DNA of 64,000 nt from Catenovulum sediminis (GTDB lineage: Bacteria; Pseudomonadota; Gammaproteobacteria; Enterobacterales; Alteromonadaceae). Below the pieces are notes generated by a model. It was not told the origin of the DNA. It was given only the letters and a program-made list of their open reading frames with translations, and ran no database searches. The stretch is taken from assembly GCF_007289895.1 (NCBI RefSeq), contig NZ_CP041660.1:2728001-2792000 (forward strand), in the 5' to 3' direction. Positions 48,438 to 58,332 of the stretch are shown one piece after another; positions within the stretch are counted from its first letter, which is position 1; each line of letters begins with the position of its first letter. A program made the position numbers and the translations under genes.

Positions 48438-49226
48438 ATGAAGTTAATCAGAGTTATACCTAACCATCACCAAATAGCTGCTTCCAATAGAGCCCTGCAA
48501 TTTGGTGATGGTCACTTTACGACCATCAAAGTTCAAAATCACCAAATTCTCCTTTGGCCCTATCATAAAAAGCGGTTATTAGACGCGAATAAAAGGCTGG
48601 CATTTCCACATCTTGATATCAAACGCCTTGAAAAAACATTACAAGATATTGCTAAAGCGCAATCAGATGTCATTGTAAAAATATTGATTTGTCGTGGAGA
48701 AAGTCAAAGGGGCTATGCATTTTCTGACGATATGCAAAGTGTTGCTTTGATTTATACATCTGATTTGAATGAAAAGTTGTTTTCTTATCCTGATGGTATT
48801 GCGCTAATCAGTTTACATACTCAAATAGCGCGTCAACCTTTGTTAGCTGGAATAAAGCATTGTAACCGTTTAGAACAAATTTTAATTAAAAAAGAACTGA
48901 CCGATAAACAACAAAAGGATGGACTGGTTTTCGATACAGATGGTTTTTTAATCGAAACATCATTGGCCAATATTTTTGTTCAAATAAACGAAAACTGGCT
49001 AACCCCTGATTTGTCAGAATCCGGTGTGGCAGGGGTACAAAGAGCATTTACGTTAAACAAAATCAAAAATATTGAAAGACGAAAGATTCATCAAACTGAG
49101 GTTGCAGCAATTCAGGCTGCAGTGATATCAAATGCCTTGATAGGTTGGGTATCTGTTGCCAGCATTGATGGTCGGATGCTCAATCAAAAACAGTCGCAGG
49201 ATTTTATCCAAGGGTGTTATGCATAA
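48438..49226 (+). CDS. pabC: Aminodeoxychorismate lyase
   Basis: A 262-residue PLP enzyme of the class IV aminotransferase fold that makes p-aminobenzoate from aminodeoxychorismate for folate. N-terminal NRALQFGDGHFTT, cofactor lysine in LLAGIKHCNRLEQILI, and FDTDGFLIETSLANIF are typical. ATG 48438. Located between fabF and mltG as in E. coli. It overlaps mltG by eight bases. Confidence 0.93.
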   Translation: MKLIRVIPNHHQIAASNRALQFGDGHFTTIKVQNHQILLWPYHKKRLLDANKRLAFPHLDIKRLEKTLQDIAKAQSDVIVKILICRGESQRGYAFSDDMQSVALIYTSDLNEKLFSYPDGIALISLHTQIARQPLLAGIKHCNRLEQILIKKELTDKQQKDGLVFDTDGFLIETSLANIFVQINENWLTPDLSESGVAGVQRAFTLNKIKNIERRKIHQTEVAAIQAAVISNALIGWVSVASIDGRMLNQKQSQDFIQGCYA

Positions 49227-50241
49227 ATTATTAAAAGTTTTCTATTATGTGTTTTTTAGCATGTCATTGTTGGCGATTGCGACTACTTATGTTATCTATC
49301 AAGGTTACCAAAAATTAAATCAAAGCATAATAATTGAAAATACCAGCCTTGTTGTACCGCAAGGCCAGTCGTATAGCGCTTTGGTTGAGCAACTGGCTAC
49401 ACAACAACTGATTGAAAATAACATAGTGCTCAAAATATTACCGAAAGTTGATCCACGGTTTGCAAAAATGCAGGCGGGTCAATATTTGTTTGACGGTGAA
49501 TATTCAACCTTTGCAGTGTTACAAAAAATTCGACAGGGCGAGGTACAGCTTTTCCGTATTACTTTTCCAGAAGGGTCTGATTTCAAACAGTGGCAACAGT
49601 GGATTGCGGCTCATCCGCATCTTCTGCAGACGGATTATCAAGATTGGTTAGATAGCTTGATTTCGCCTTACACACACCCTGAAGGCTTGTTTTTCCCTAG
49701 TACCTATCTCTTTAAGTCGGGAACAGAAGATAAGGTGATATTAAAACAAGCATATGACAAAATGCAGGCATTAAAAGAAGAACTTGCAGACAACAGTTTA
49801 TTGTCAGACTGGTATCAAACGTTAATTTTGGCTTCAATTGTCGAGAAAGAAACGTCAGTGACTGCAGAAATGCCGAAAGTAGCGTCGGTATTTTATAATC
49901 GCTTGGATAAAAATATGCGTTTGCAGACAGATCCAACCGTTATTTATGGCTTGGGAAATCGTTACAAAGGGGACATTACGCGCGCCCATTTAAACGAAAA
50001 AACACAGTACAATACATACAAAATTAAAGGTTTACCGCCCACGCCCATTGCAATGCCCGGATTAGATGCAATTAATGCCGTGCTATATCCAGCCAATACA
50101 GACTATTTATATTTTGTAGCAACTGGTGAAGGTGGGCACACATTTTCCAGAACATTAAAAGAGCATAATAAAGCGGTAAAAGAGTATCTTGCTAAAATGT
50201 CACAACAAAAAATGACAACAGAGAAAGCGACCAATGAATAA
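49219..50241 (+). CDS. mltG: Endolytic murein transglycosylase MltG
   Basis: A 340-residue membrane-anchored protein (single span at about 5-28) with a periplasmic YceG domain. The catalytic region [20 protein letters not shown] holds the key Glu, and [11 protein letters not shown] and [11 protein letters not shown] follow. It cuts nascent glycan strands and limits their length. ATG 49219 fits both the pabC overlap and the signal anchor; a longer frame from 49156 is an artefact. Overlaps tmk by eight bases. Confidence 0.95.
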   Translation: MHKLLKVFYYVFFSMSLLAIATTYVIYQGYQKLNQSIIIENTSLVVPQGQSYSALVEQLATQQLIENNIVLKILPKVDPRFAKMQAGQYLFDGEYSTFAVLQKIRQGEVQLFRITFPEGSDFKQWQQWIAAHPHLLQTDYQDWLDSLISPYTHPEGLFFPSTYLFKSGTEDKVILKQAYDKMQALKEELADNSLLSDWYQTLILASIVEKETSVTAEMPKVASVFYNRLDKNMRLQTDPTVIYGLGNRYKGDITRAHLNEKTQYNTYKIKGLPPTPIAMPGLDAINAVLYPANTDYLYFVATGEGGHTFSRTLKEHNKAVKEYLAKMSQQKMTTEKATNE

Positions 50242-50860
50242 TGCAAAATTTATCGTAATTGAAGGATTAGAGGGCGCAGGAAAAACCAGTGCGATTCAAG
50301 TCGTGACAGACTGGCTTACTGAGCGTGATATTCAGTTTATCCAAACTCGGGAACCCGGTGGCACACCATTGGCCGAGAAATTAAGAGCTCTAGTCAAAAC
50401 GGTGGATGAAAATGAAATTATTACGCCTCAAGCAGAGCTGTTGTTAATGTATGCCAGTCGCGTACAGCTTATCGAGACGGTAATGAAACCCGCACTAAAC
50501 AAGGGAAAGTGGGTAGTTGGAGATCGCCATGATATGTCATCTCGTGCTTACCAAGGGGGCGGAAGGCAAATCCCAGAGTCAGTTTTACAACCCCTTAGAA
50601 ACTCGGTGTTACAGGATTTTCGCCCTGATCTTACCTTGTATTTAGATGTTTCACCACAAGTCGGGCTTACCAGAGCACAAGCAAGAGGTGAGTTAGATAG
50701 AATTGAGCAAGAAAAAATTGATTTTTTTATTCGTACTCGAAATAAATATTTAGATATTGCTAACAGCGAAGAAAATATAGAGATTATTAACGCAGAGCAA
50801 GATATGGCAAAAGTACATCAAGACATTCGGGCACACTTAGAGCAATATTTTGGAGTTTAA
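50234..50860 (+). CDS. tmk: Thymidylate kinase
   Basis: A 208-residue kinase converting dTMP to dTDP. P-loop [14 protein letters not shown], the [15 protein letters not shown] segment, [16 protein letters not shown] and the lid [12 protein letters not shown] are present. Translationally coupled to mltG by an eight-base overlap; holB starts three bases after it. Confidence 0.96.
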   Translation: MNNAKFIVIEGLEGAGKTSAIQVVTDWLTERDIQFIQTREPGGTPLAEKLRALVKTVDENEIITPQAELLLMYASRVQLIETVMKPALNKGKWVVGDRHDMSSRAYQGGGRQIPESVLQPLRNSVLQDFRPDLTLYLDVSPQVGLTRAQARGELDRIEQEKIDFFIRTRNKYLDIANSEENIEIINAEQDMAKVHQDIRAHLEQYFGV

Positions 50861-50863
50861 GCC

Positions 50864-51799
50864 GTGAATTACCCTTGGCTCAAAAATATACAAAAATCTT
50901 TGCTTCAGCAGTTTTTGCAAGGCAGGTTGCACCATGCAATCTTGCTAACTGCACCTGAGGGATTTGGTAAGCGAGTATTAGTGAATCAATTGGCACAAGC
51001 ATTTTTGTGTCTTTCTGCAGAAAATAAACCCTGTGGTAGTTGCAAATCGTGTCACTTATTTACTCAACAAAGCCATCCAGATTTTATGTTGGTGGAAGAT
51101 GACAACAGTAAAACAATTGGTGTAGATTTAATTCGTAAATTGGTTAATAAATCACAACAAAAATCACAAATGCATGGAGCTCATGTTTTTTTTCTACCGG
51201 ATTGTCACAAGATGACGGAAGCATCAGCTAATGCGCTATTAAAAACTTTGGAAGAACCCGGGCAAAATAAATTTATAATTTTGACGACTCCGCATCCGAG
51301 TCGTTTATTAGCAACGATTAAGAGCAGAACACAAGAGTATACAATCAAACCACCAAGTGCTGAAATATTACAACCTTGGTTGGTTGCACAGAATGTAGCA
51401 CTAGAAGAGTTTGAGAAAGTTTATCCAATGCTAGAATCTTCACCGCTTTCTGCACTGGAATTTATCAAAAGTGGAGCGTTGCAAGCTCAAAAAGCGTATT
51501 TAGCACAATTTAAATCGTTTTTAGGCGGTCAATCAACCGCTTATCAATTTTCAGCCAGCTATGATGAGGACAAGGTCGACAAGCAATTAGTGTGGTTGTT
51601 AAATGCGCTTAAAATGTGGTTGAATTCTAAATTAAAACAGAATGGCAGGGATCTTGAATTGGCGCTTAAGCAGGTGCAGATTTGTGATATGCAAAATTTA
51701 GTGATTCAAGTTAGAATGCAAATGTTGCAAACTGGCATGAATAAGAAATTATTATATCAGGCGATGTGTAATAAACTGTCGCAGATACTTCGTAGGTAG
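50864..51799 (+). CDS. holB: DNA polymerase III delta-prime subunit
   Basis: A 311-residue AAA-type clamp loader subunit. A degenerate P-loop (TAPEGFGKRVL), four zinc-binding cysteines (one after LAQAF, three in CGSCKSC), and the sensor region LKTLEEPGQNKFIILTT. The catalytic lysine is retained but, as in other delta-prime subunits, ATP hydrolysis is not expected. GTG start. Order tmk-holB-pilZ-tatD is conserved. Confidence 0.94.
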   Translation: MNYPWLKNIQKSLLQQFLQGRLHHAILLTAPEGFGKRVLVNQLAQAFLCLSAENKPCGSCKSCHLFTQQSHPDFMLVEDDNSKTIGVDLIRKLVNKSQQKSQMHGAHVFFLPDCHKMTEASANALLKTLEEPGQNKFIILTTPHPSRLLATIKSRTQEYTIKPPSAEILQPWLVAQNVALEEFEKVYPMLESSPLSALEFIKSGALQAQKAYLAQFKSFLGGQSTAYQFSASYDEDKVDKQLVWLLNALKMWLNSKLKQNGRDLELALKQVQICDMQNLVIQVRMQMLQTGMNKKLLYQAMCNKLSQILRR

Positions 51800-51809
51800 T
51801 TGAGCTTAA

Positions 51810-52136
51810 ATGGAAGAATTGGTTCTAGAATTTAATAATGTACACGTACTCTATAAAAGTTATATGTCGTTTATCAAAGAGGGCGGTTTGTTTGTTGTTA
51901 CAAATCGAACTTACGATTTAGGCCATTCTTTAGCGCTTAGTGTATTACTGCCAGGTGCAATAGAGCCTTTAAGCGTTTCCGGTCGAGTTTGTTGGTTAAC
52001 ACCACCGGCCTCTCACAGTAGTGCACCGCAAGGCGTTGGGGTTGCATTTATTGATGATAAACATCACTTAAAAGACCGTATAGAGACCATGTTGGGACCT
52101 ATGTTAAACTCCGGCGAAGCAACTTACACCATGTAG
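51810..52136 (+). CDS. pilZ: PilZ domain protein
   Basis: A 108-residue PilZ-type protein in the holB-pilZ-tatD position. This corresponds to the founding PilZ of Pseudomonas, needed for type IV pilus biogenesis. I do not see the RxxxR and D/NxSxxG cyclic di-GMP binding motifs, and the founding PilZ also lacks them, so it probably does not bind the nucleotide. GVGVAFIDD near residue 75-85 is the end of the beta barrel. Confidence 0.88.
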   Translation: MEELVLEFNNVHVLYKSYMSFIKEGGLFVVTNRTYDLGHSLALSVLLPGAIEPLSVSGRVCWLTPPASHSSAPQGVGVAFIDDKHHLKDRIETMLGPMLNSGEATYTM

Positions 52137-52174
52137 CAAAACCGCTGCATAGATTACAATTATTGGAGCCGTTT

Positions 52175-52957
52175 GTGTTAGTCGACTCTCATTGTCATTT
52201 AGATAAACTAAAAACCGGAGAAAATGGGGAAACGGTGAGCGATATGCTGCAAGCCGCCCGCGAGCGTCAAATTGAACACTTTTTGTGTGTTTGTGTGACA
52301 CTTGATGATTTTCCTAACATGCTGCAAAGTGTGCAGGCGCATTCTGATGTATCCGTTTCCTGTGGAGTACATCCTTTGTACCACGAGCAAGATTATGATT
52401 TTGCAAAGCTTAAATCTTTAGCTCAAGACCCTCATGTCGTTGCAATTGGAGAAACAGGATTAGATTATTTTTATTCAGCCGAGACCAAAGATTGGCAACA
52501 AAAATCTTTTATCCAACATTGCCAGTTGGCTCATGAATTAGAAAAGCCTTTGATAATACATACGCGTGATGCTCGGCAAGATACATTGGATATTTTACGA
52601 GCCGAAAATGCACAAAAAGCCGGTGGTGTTTTGCATTGTTTTACCGAATCACTGGAAATGGCAAAAGCGGCCATCGATTTAAATTTTTATATCTCAATTT
52701 CTGGTATCGTGACATTTGGTAATGCAGCAGAATTGCGTGATGTTGTGCGCGCATTACCCATTGAACGCTTGTTGGTTGAAACAGATTCACCTTGGCTTGC
52801 ACCTAAACCTTATCGGGGTAAACAAAACCAACCGGCTTATGTGCGTGAAGTCGCGCAGTTTGTGGCGGATTTAAAAGGGGTAAGTTTAAATCAACTTGCC
52901 GAAACAACGACCGAAAATTTTTATCGTTTGTTCAGTGGCATTAAACGAACAGCCTGA
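52175..52957 (+). CDS. ycfH: TatD-family metal-dependent deoxyribonuclease (YcfH)
   Basis: A 260-residue TIM-barrel hydrolase: the N-terminal metal motif LVDSHCHLD, the GETGLDYFY and IIHTRDA strands, and VETDSPWLAP near the end. I chose GTG 52175, which has GGAG six bases upstream and gives the expected N-terminus; TTG 52163 is an alternative. Follows pilZ; a 26-base gap precedes parC. Confidence 0.92.
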   Translation: MLVDSHCHLDKLKTGENGETVSDMLQAARERQIEHFLCVCVTLDDFPNMLQSVQAHSDVSVSCGVHPLYHEQDYDFAKLKSLAQDPHVVAIGETGLDYFYSAETKDWQQKSFIQHCQLAHELEKPLIIHTRDARQDTLDILRAENAQKAGGVLHCFTESLEMAKAAIDLNFYISISGIVTFGNAAELRDVVRALPIERLLVETDSPWLAPKPYRGKQNQPAYVREVAQFVADLKGVSLNQLAETTTENFYRLFSGIKRTA

Positions 52958-52983
52958 AACTAAAATAATAAGATGAATCCAAA

Positions 52984-55260
52984 ATGTCAGAAATAAGTGA
53001 AATTAGTGAAGATGGCATTGAACGCCTGGCGCTAAGAAAATTTACCGAAGATGCGTACCTGAATTATTCAATGTACGTCATTATGGATAGAGCATTGCCG
53101 CATATTTCAGATGGATTGAAACCCGTACAACGCCGCATTATTTATGCAATGTCTGAGCTGGGCTTATCAGCCGCCGCAAAGTATAAAAAATCAGCGCGTA
53201 CGGTTGGTGATGTATTGGGTAAATTTCATCCGCATGGTGACTCAGCTTGTTACGAAGCAATGGTGCTAATGGCTCAACCTTTTTCTTACCGTTATCCATT
53301 AGTTGACGGTCAAGGAAACTGGGGCGCGCCGGATGATCCTAAATCGTTTGCTGCGATGCGTTATACCGAAGCTAGGTTGTCTAAATTTGCAGAAGTTTTG
53401 TTATCTGAATTAGGCATGGGAACGGTCGATTGGGGACCCAACTTTGACGGTACACTACAAGAACCGGTTAATCTTCCTGCTCGTTTACCTCATATTTTAT
53501 TAAATGGTGTGACCGGTATCGCTGTGGGTATGGCAACAGACATTCCCCCACATAATGTTAGAGAGGTGGTGGCTGCAGCGCGTTATTTGTTAGATCACCC
53601 GAATGCTGGAATCGAAAAACTGATGAGCTTCGTACCGGGGCCAGATTATCCAACTGAAGCTGAAATCATTACGCCGACTGCAGATATCCGTAAAATTTAC
53701 GAAACGGGGCGTGGCTCTATCAAGATGCGTGCGGTGTACGAAATTGAGCAGGGTGAAATCGTTATTACCGCGCTGCCACACCAAAGTTCGAGTGGTAAAA
53801 TTTTAGAGCAAATTGCACATCAAATGCAGGCTAAAAAATTACCTATGGTTGCAGATTTAAGGGATGAATCCGATCATGAAAATCCAGTGCGCTTGGTGGT
53901 TGTACCGCGCTCTAACCGAGTTGACAATAAAACCTTGATGCAACACCTGTTTGCAACGACAGATTTGGAAAAAAGCTATCGCGTTAACCTGAATATGATC
54001 GGGTTAAATAGCCGGCCGCAGGTAAAAGGACTGGCTGAAATTTTAAATGAATGGCTGCAATTCAGATTAAACACAGTTACCAAAAGGCTGCAATACAGGC
54101 TGGATAAAGTTTTAGCGCGTCTACATATATTAGAAGGTTTATTAATTGCCTTTCTAAATATAGATGAAGTGATTCATATTATACGTACTGAAGACCAACC
54201 TAAACCTGTATTAATGGAAAGGTTTGCGTTATCTGATAAACAAGCTGAAGCTATTTTAGAGCTTAAATTGCGCCATCTTGCCAAACTAGAAGAAATGAAA
54301 ATTACTGGTGAGCAAGATGAATTGGAAAAAGAGCGCGAGTGGTTACAAGGGATATTGAGGTCTGATGCCGAGCTGAAAAAGCTGGTTAAAAAAGAATTGG
54401 CGGCAGATGCAGAAAAGTATGGTGATGATAGACGATCACCAATTGTCGAGCGCCTCGAGGCGAAAGCATTAAGTGAAAAAGACCTAGTGCCCAGTGAGCC
54501 TGTTACTGTCATCGTTTCAGAGAAAGGCTGGGCACGCTGTGCAAAGGGCCATGATGTTGATGTTGAAGGCTTAAATTATAAAGCGGGTGATCAGTTTTTA
54601 TCTGCTGATACAGGTCGCTCCAACCAACAATCTGTGTTTGTCGATTCAAGTGGACGTGCATTTTCAACCGATACCCATACGTTACCTTCAGCTCGCGGGC
54701 AAGGTGAACCTTTATCGGGTCGATTTACCATAGCAGCTGGTGAGCGAATTGAACATGTGGTGATGGGAAATCCAGATGACTCTTATTTAATGGTCTCAGA
54801 TGCGGGTTATGGTTTTGTTATCAAATATGCGGACATGGTCAGTAAAAATAAAAACGGCAAAGCCGTTTTGACATTGCCAACCAATGCCAAAGTAATTCGA
54901 CCACAGCTTGTGCTAAATCCGGATAATAAGCTGATTGTAGCCATTTCAAACGAGGGGCGAATGTTATTGTTCCCGGTAGCTGATTTACCTTGTTTGTCTA
55001 AAGGCAAAGGTAACAAAATAATCAGCATATCTTCTGAAAGAGCACGTAATCGGGAAGAATTTATCCGCCACATAAACGTGATCGGCATGGAAGATTCTTT
55101 AGTGTTAGTTGCTGGTAAGCGTAAAATGACGTTAAAACCGGATGATTGGTCTCATTACACAGGGGAGCGAGGACGCCGCGGCAATAAACTGCCCCGTGGT
55201 CTTCAACGAGTAGATGAGTTGCTGATTGAATCAGCGGAAACTAAAAATGAAGCAGAATAA
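52984..55260 (+). CDS. parC: Topoisomerase IV subunit A
   Basis: A 758-residue DNA topoisomerase subunit. Active Tyr127 lies in [10 protein letters not shown]. The quinolone pocket reads [12 protein letters not shown] with Ser87 and Glu91, equivalent to E. coli Ser80 and Glu84, so it is of sensitive type. The C-terminal beta-propeller follows from about residue 500. It decatenates daughter chromosomes with ParE, which is not in the window. It lies before plsC, as in enteric bacteria. Not related to the chemotaxis ATPase called ParC at 31705. Confidence 0.97.
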   Translation: MSEISEISEDGIERLALRKFTEDAYLNYSMYVIMDRALPHISDGLKPVQRRIIYAMSELGLSAAAKYKKSARTVGDVLGKFHPHGDSACYEAMVLMAQPFSYRYPLVDGQGNWGAPDDPKSFAAMRYTEARLSKFAEVLLSELGMGTVDWGPNFDGTLQEPVNLPARLPHILLNGVTGIAVGMATDIPPHNVREVVAAARYLLDHPNAGIEKLMSFVPGPDYPTEAEIITPTADIRKIYETGRGSIKMRAVYEIEQGEIVITALPHQSSSGKILEQIAHQMQAKKLPMVADLRDESDHENPVRLVVVPRSNRVDNKTLMQHLFATTDLEKSYRVNLNMIGLNSRPQVKGLAEILNEWLQFRLNTVTKRLQYRLDKVLARLHILEGLLIAFLNIDEVIHIIRTEDQPKPVLMERFALSDKQAEAILELKLRHLAKLEEMKITGEQDELEKEREWLQGILRSDAELKKLVKKELAADAEKYGDDRRSPIVERLEAKALSEKDLVPSEPVTVIVSEKGWARCAKGHDVDVEGLNYKAGDQFLSADTGRSNQQSVFVDSSGRAFSTDTHTLPSARGQGEPLSGRFTIAAGERIEHVVMGNPDDSYLMVSDAGYGFVIKYADMVSKNKNGKAVLTLPTNAKVIRPQLVLNPDNKLIVAISNEGRMLLFPVADLPCLSKGKGNKIISISSERARNREEFIRHINVIGMEDSLVLVAGKRKMTLKPDDWSHYTGERGRRGNKLPRGLQRVDELLIESAETKNEAE

Positions 55261-55286
55261 TATTCTGGATTAAAAGGTACATATTA

Positions 55287-56018
55287 GTGTTAGCAGTTAT
55301 TCGTATTATTTTGCTGGGGATCTTTGTGATTATCGCCAGCATATTGGGAATATTATTTTGTTTAATCAGGCCATTTCATCGTAATAATGTTTATTGGCTT
55401 GGGCAACTGTACAGCAAAGCTTCGAAAATAATCGGGGTGAAGTTGGTCGTTCGTCATCATCCAGAAGCCGTTGAAACTAACCCCGCTGTTTTTATTGCAA
55501 ATCATCAAAACAGTTATGATATTTTTACCCTGTGTGGCAGTGTGCTGCCCAGCACGGTAACCATTGGCAAGAAAAGCCTCAAGTGGATACCATTTTTTGG
55601 CCAGTTATATTGGCTTGCCGGTAATATACTGATAGACAGAGAAAATCGTAAAAAAGCAATGGCTGCGCTAAAACGCTCTAGGGATACTATTTTAAATAAA
55701 AAAATATCAGTTTGGATGTTCCCGGAAGGAACACGTTCTTACGGGCGCGGTTTACTGCCATTTAAACGTGGTGCTTTTCAATTGGCACAAGCGGCTGATG
55801 TACCTATCGTACCAGTGGTGATGAGTACCACTGAAAATAAAATAGATCTGAACAAATGGTCTAATGGCACGGTTATTATTGAAGTCATGGCACCACGAGC
55901 TTTGACAGATGAACAGAAAAAGAATTTGAAACAAGCATGTGAAGATTTTCATGCAATCATGCTAAATAAACTAAACGAACTAGACTCTGAAGCAGAGCAG
56001 TTGCAACCTAAACAATAA
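55287..56018 (+). CDS. plsC: 1-acyl-glycerol-3-phosphate acyltransferase
   Basis: A 243-residue membrane acyltransferase making phosphatidic acid. N-terminal span (about 1-27), catalytic NHQNSYDIF (HX4D motif), FPEGTRSYGRG, and the PIVPVVMS strand. GTG start, about ten bases after AAGG. Follows parC with 26 bases between; rraB follows 14 bases on. Confidence 0.94.
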   Translation: MLAVIRIILLGIFVIIASILGILFCLIRPFHRNNVYWLGQLYSKASKIIGVKLVVRHHPEAVETNPAVFIANHQNSYDIFTLCGSVLPSTVTIGKKSLKWIPFFGQLYWLAGNILIDRENRKKAMAALKRSRDTILNKKISVWMFPEGTRSYGRGLLPFKRGAFQLAQAADVPIVPVVMSTTENKIDLNKWSNGTVIIEVMAPRALTDEQKKNLKQACEDFHAIMLNKLNELDSEAEQLQPKQ

Positions 56019-56032
56019 AAAAGGTAACGACA

Positions 56033-56389
56033 ATGGATTATTATGAAAATCCGCAAGCTTTTAGCCAAACCGTGATTGCAGCTTTACTCGAAGATGGGAG
56101 TGATCCGAGTGCTATCTATACAATCGAGCACCACTTCTCTTCCAGTGATTTTGATCGCTTAGAAAAAGCCGCTGTAGCTGCTTTTAAATTAGACTACGAA
56201 GTTTCAGATGCTGAAGAGTTCGAAACAGATGATGGTCAGGAAATTTTGGCGTTCGATGTTTTTGCAGAAGCTAAACTTGAACTAGCAGAAATAGAAAAGC
56301 AGGTCGCTCAAATGGAAGACATTGCCCGCCAGTATAAAATACAGTACGACGGGTGGGGAACCGAGTTTTTGCCGTTGGATGATGAATAG
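56033..56389 (+). CDS. rraB: Ribonuclease E inhibitor RraB
   Basis: A 118-residue acidic protein. The core LLEDGSDPSAIYTIEHHF, LEKAAVAAFKLDYEVSDAEEF and YDGWGTEF match RraB, which binds the C-terminal half of RNase E and changes degradosome composition. It lacks the long acidic tail of E. coli RraB. Its target gene rne is in this same window, about 17 kb away. A hairpin follows. Confidence 0.93.
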   Translation: MDYYENPQAFSQTVIAALLEDGSDPSAIYTIEHHFSSSDFDRLEKAAVAAFKLDYEVSDAEEFETDDGQEILAFDVFAEAKLELAEIEKQVAQMEDIARQYKIQYDGWGTEFLPLDDE

Positions 56390-56390
56390 C

Positions 56391-56413
56391 AGAAGGTGAA
56401 AAAGTCACCTTCT
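56391..56413 (+). terminator. Hairpin after rraB
   Basis: Stem AGAAGGTGA (56391-56399) with TCACCTTCT (56405-56413) and a five-base loop, two bases after the rraB stop. It is followed by only a few T, so it is probably a modest terminator or a 3' end stabiliser. Confidence 0.65.
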
Positions 56414-56419
56414 TACTGG

Positions 56420-56437
56420 TTCGACAAATTCGACAAA
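56420..56437. repeat. Tandem nine-base repeat
   Basis: TTCGACAAA twice without spacer between the rraB hairpin and the carbonic anhydrase stop codon. Likely a small slippage duplication. Confidence 0.7.
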
Positions 56438-56445
56438 TGGTTTTA

Positions 56446-57084
56446 TTACTTTTCTAAAAACTCAGGATAAGCTTCTTCTAAAGAAATAAATGACGCTTTA
56501 GACTCATCAAATACATTGACTGAGCCTTTTTTAATGTCATAAACCCAGCCGTGCAATGTAACTTCTTGTTGCGCAAGTTGCGCTGCAACCGAAGGATGTG
56601 TTCTCAAATGTTGTAATTGCATTAAAACGTTGGCTTCAATTACCTCATCTATATGTACAGGCTCTAGTTTGCCGTATTTCGCTTTAACGATATCACCAGC
56701 AGCTCGGCAATGACCTAACCAGTTTTTTACATGTGGTACAGCGTCTAACCCAGTTGGATCGATGACACCTTTCATTGCGCCACAATCGGTGTGCCCACAT
56801 ATCACAATATGCTTAACCCCTAAAACGGCTACCGCAAATTCGATAGAGGCTGTCATGCCGCCGGTTGTATTGCTATGTGGGGGAACTACGTTGCCTGCGT
56901 TGCGACAAATAAATAAGTCGCCCGGCTCTGAATTAGTCAACAAATTCGGATCAATTCTAGAGTCAGCGCAGGTTATAAACAGAACCTCAGGGCTCTGGCC
57001 GTTCGCTAATTCTTTAAACAGCTCTTTTCTGGCCGGATACCCGTGTTTTTTAAATGCCATTACGCCGCGAATTATCTCTTCCAC
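56446..57084 (-). CDS. can: Beta-class carbonic anhydrase
   Basis: A 212-residue zinc enzyme interconverting CO2 and bicarbonate. The zinc ligands are Cys and Asp in ITCADSRIDP and His and Cys in CGHTDCGAM. GTG start at 57084, with GAGG on the minus strand about eight bases before. It stands alone between rraB and the flagellin promoter region. Confidence 0.95.
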   Translation of the reverse strand: MEEIIRGVMAFKKHGYPARKELFKELANGQSPEVLFITCADSRIDPNLLTNSEPGDLFICRNAGNVVPPHSNTTGGMTASIEFAVAVLGVKHIVICGHTDCGAMKGVIDPTGLDAVPHVKNWLGHCRAAGDIVKAKYGKLEPVHIDEVIEANVLMQLQHLRTHPSVAAQLAQQEVTLHGWVYDIKKGSVNVFDESKASFISLEEAYPEFLEK

Positions 57085-57228
57085 AATATGACCTCATTTA
57101 ATTAATACCAATAAAATTGCTCGCTATATTAAATGAAAATGAGGTTATTTTTCCATTTTAAATTGAACTTTGAATTATCTAACTGATTTTTATAGGATTT
57201 ATTTTTCAAATTATTTTATAAAAAATCC

Positions 57229-57255
57229 TAAAGTTTCTTCAGAAGTGGCCGATAA
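57229..57255 (+). promoter_or_regulatory. Sigma-28 (FliA) promoter of fliC
   Basis: TAAA at 57229-57232 followed by G, then a 15-base spacer and GCCGATAA at 57248-57255, which is the full consensus for FliA. It lies 163 bases before the flagellin start, leaving a leader of about 155 bases. fliA itself is in this window at 26382. Confidence 0.93.
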
Positions 57256-57259
57256 CTAT

Positions 57260-57417
57260 AAATGAGGGGAATTTTAATATTTGATCTTTGGTTGAGGGGC
57301 CGGATTTCAAATTTAATTGAGGCGACTCAAAGGTTATACCTAATTGAGTTGAATTTTAAGCGAGCTGTTTCATATAGGTTTGAGGGAACCTGATTCAGTT
57401 CTCAGGAGGTAACTACT
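57260..57417 (+). promoter_or_regulatory. Structured fliC leader
   Basis: The leader has four GGA triplets (57268-57270, 57302-57304, 57385-57387, 57405-57407), a TTGAG-GCGA-CTCAA hairpin (57317-57330) with a GNRA loop, an AGGT-TAT-ACCT hairpin (57331-57341), and CCTGA/TCAGG (57389-57406) that would cover part of the AGGAGG ribosome site at 57404-57409. This pattern suggests post-transcriptional control, for example by CsrA (inference). Confidence 0.55.
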
Positions 57418-58242
57418 ATGGGTATGTTTGTAAATACTAATGTTTCATCATTAAATGCTCAGCGTCAGTTGATGAACTCATCAAATGGTTTAAATACTTC
57501 ATTTGAACGTTTATCTTCAGGTTTTCGTATTAACCGTGCTGCAGATGATGCCGCGGGTATGCAGATCTCTGAGCGCATGACCAGCCAAATTCAGGGCTTA
57601 AACCAAGCGGTACGAAATGCTAACGATGGTATTTCAGTTGTACAAACGGCTGAAGGTGCGATGCAAGAAATTACTTCTTCGTTGCAACGTATTCGTCAGT
57701 TGGCTGTGCAATCACAAAACGGTATTAACAGTTCATCTGACCGTGCAGCACTACAAAAAGAAGTATCTGCGTTAAAAACGGAAATTAGCCGTATTGGCGC
57801 AAATACGCAGTTTGCCGGTGTAGATGTTTTAACGGGTGGGTATTCTGCAGCATTCTTAGTGGGTGCAAATGGCGGTCAAACGATTTCGGTTAATCTGTCT
57901 CGTTCTGGAGGGTATGGTGCCTCTGGTTTAAGTCTAGCAAGTACAACGGTTGCAACGGTCGCTGGTGCATCAGCAGCGTTAACAGCAATTGATACAGCTA
58001 TCTCGACAATTGGTGCTGCACGAGCGGATTTAGGTGCTTTGCAAAATCGTTTTCAATCGACTATTCGTAACTTGAGTAATGTTATTGAAAACGTATCTTC
58101 AGCCCGTTCTCAAATTCGTGATACAGACTTTGCGACAGAAACAGCTGAATTAACACGTAATCAAATCGTTCAACAAGCCAGTATCTCTGTCTTGAGTCAA
58201 GCCAATCAACGTCCACAAAGTGCATTATCTTTATTGGGGTAA
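57418..58242 (+). CDS. fliC: Flagellin
   Basis: A 274-residue flagellin of short type, with N- and C-terminal D0/D1 helices (VNTNVSSLNAQRQL at the start and VLSQANQRPQSALSLL at the end) and a small, Gly/Ser/Ala-rich central domain (about 155-195). No cysteine. The pse genes downstream suggest that surface Ser/Thr in the centre is glycosylated with pseudaminic acid (inference). It is transcribed from the sigma-28 promoter and has a strong AGGAGG site. Only one flagellin gene is present here; others could exist elsewhere. Confidence 0.97.
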   Translation: MGMFVNTNVSSLNAQRQLMNSSNGLNTSFERLSSGFRINRAADDAAGMQISERMTSQIQGLNQAVRNANDGISVVQTAEGAMQEITSSLQRIRQLAVQSQNGINSSSDRAALQKEVSALKTEISRIGANTQFAGVDVLTGGYSAAFLVGANGGQTISVNLSRSGGYGASGLSLASTTVATVAGASAALTAIDTAISTIGAARADLGALQNRFQSTIRNLSNVIENVSSARSQIRDTDFATETAELTRNQIVQQASISVLSQANQRPQSALSLLG

Positions 58243-58250
58243 TGAATTGA

Positions 58251-58320
58251 TTTTTGGTTGAAGATTGATGAGCTTTGGTTAATACGTTTTGCAAAGCCTT
58301 CAATCTGCCTCAACTAAAAA
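58251..58320 (+). other. Long imperfect hairpin between fliC and flaG
   Basis: The left arm (58251-58277) can pair over most of its length with the right arm (58292-58320), with the innermost GCTTTG/CAAAGC perfect. The right arm ends in A, not T, so it is not a standard terminator on the plus strand. It could stabilise the abundant fliC mRNA 3' end or be a processing site (inference). Confidence 0.55.
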
Positions 58321-58332
58321 TGGGAGGTGATT

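Noticed and set aside
58268-58295. Sigma-54-like TGG...TTGC sequence before flaG
   Set aside because: The GG and GC elements are 12 bases apart instead of 10, and the bases fall in the fliC-flaG hairpin.
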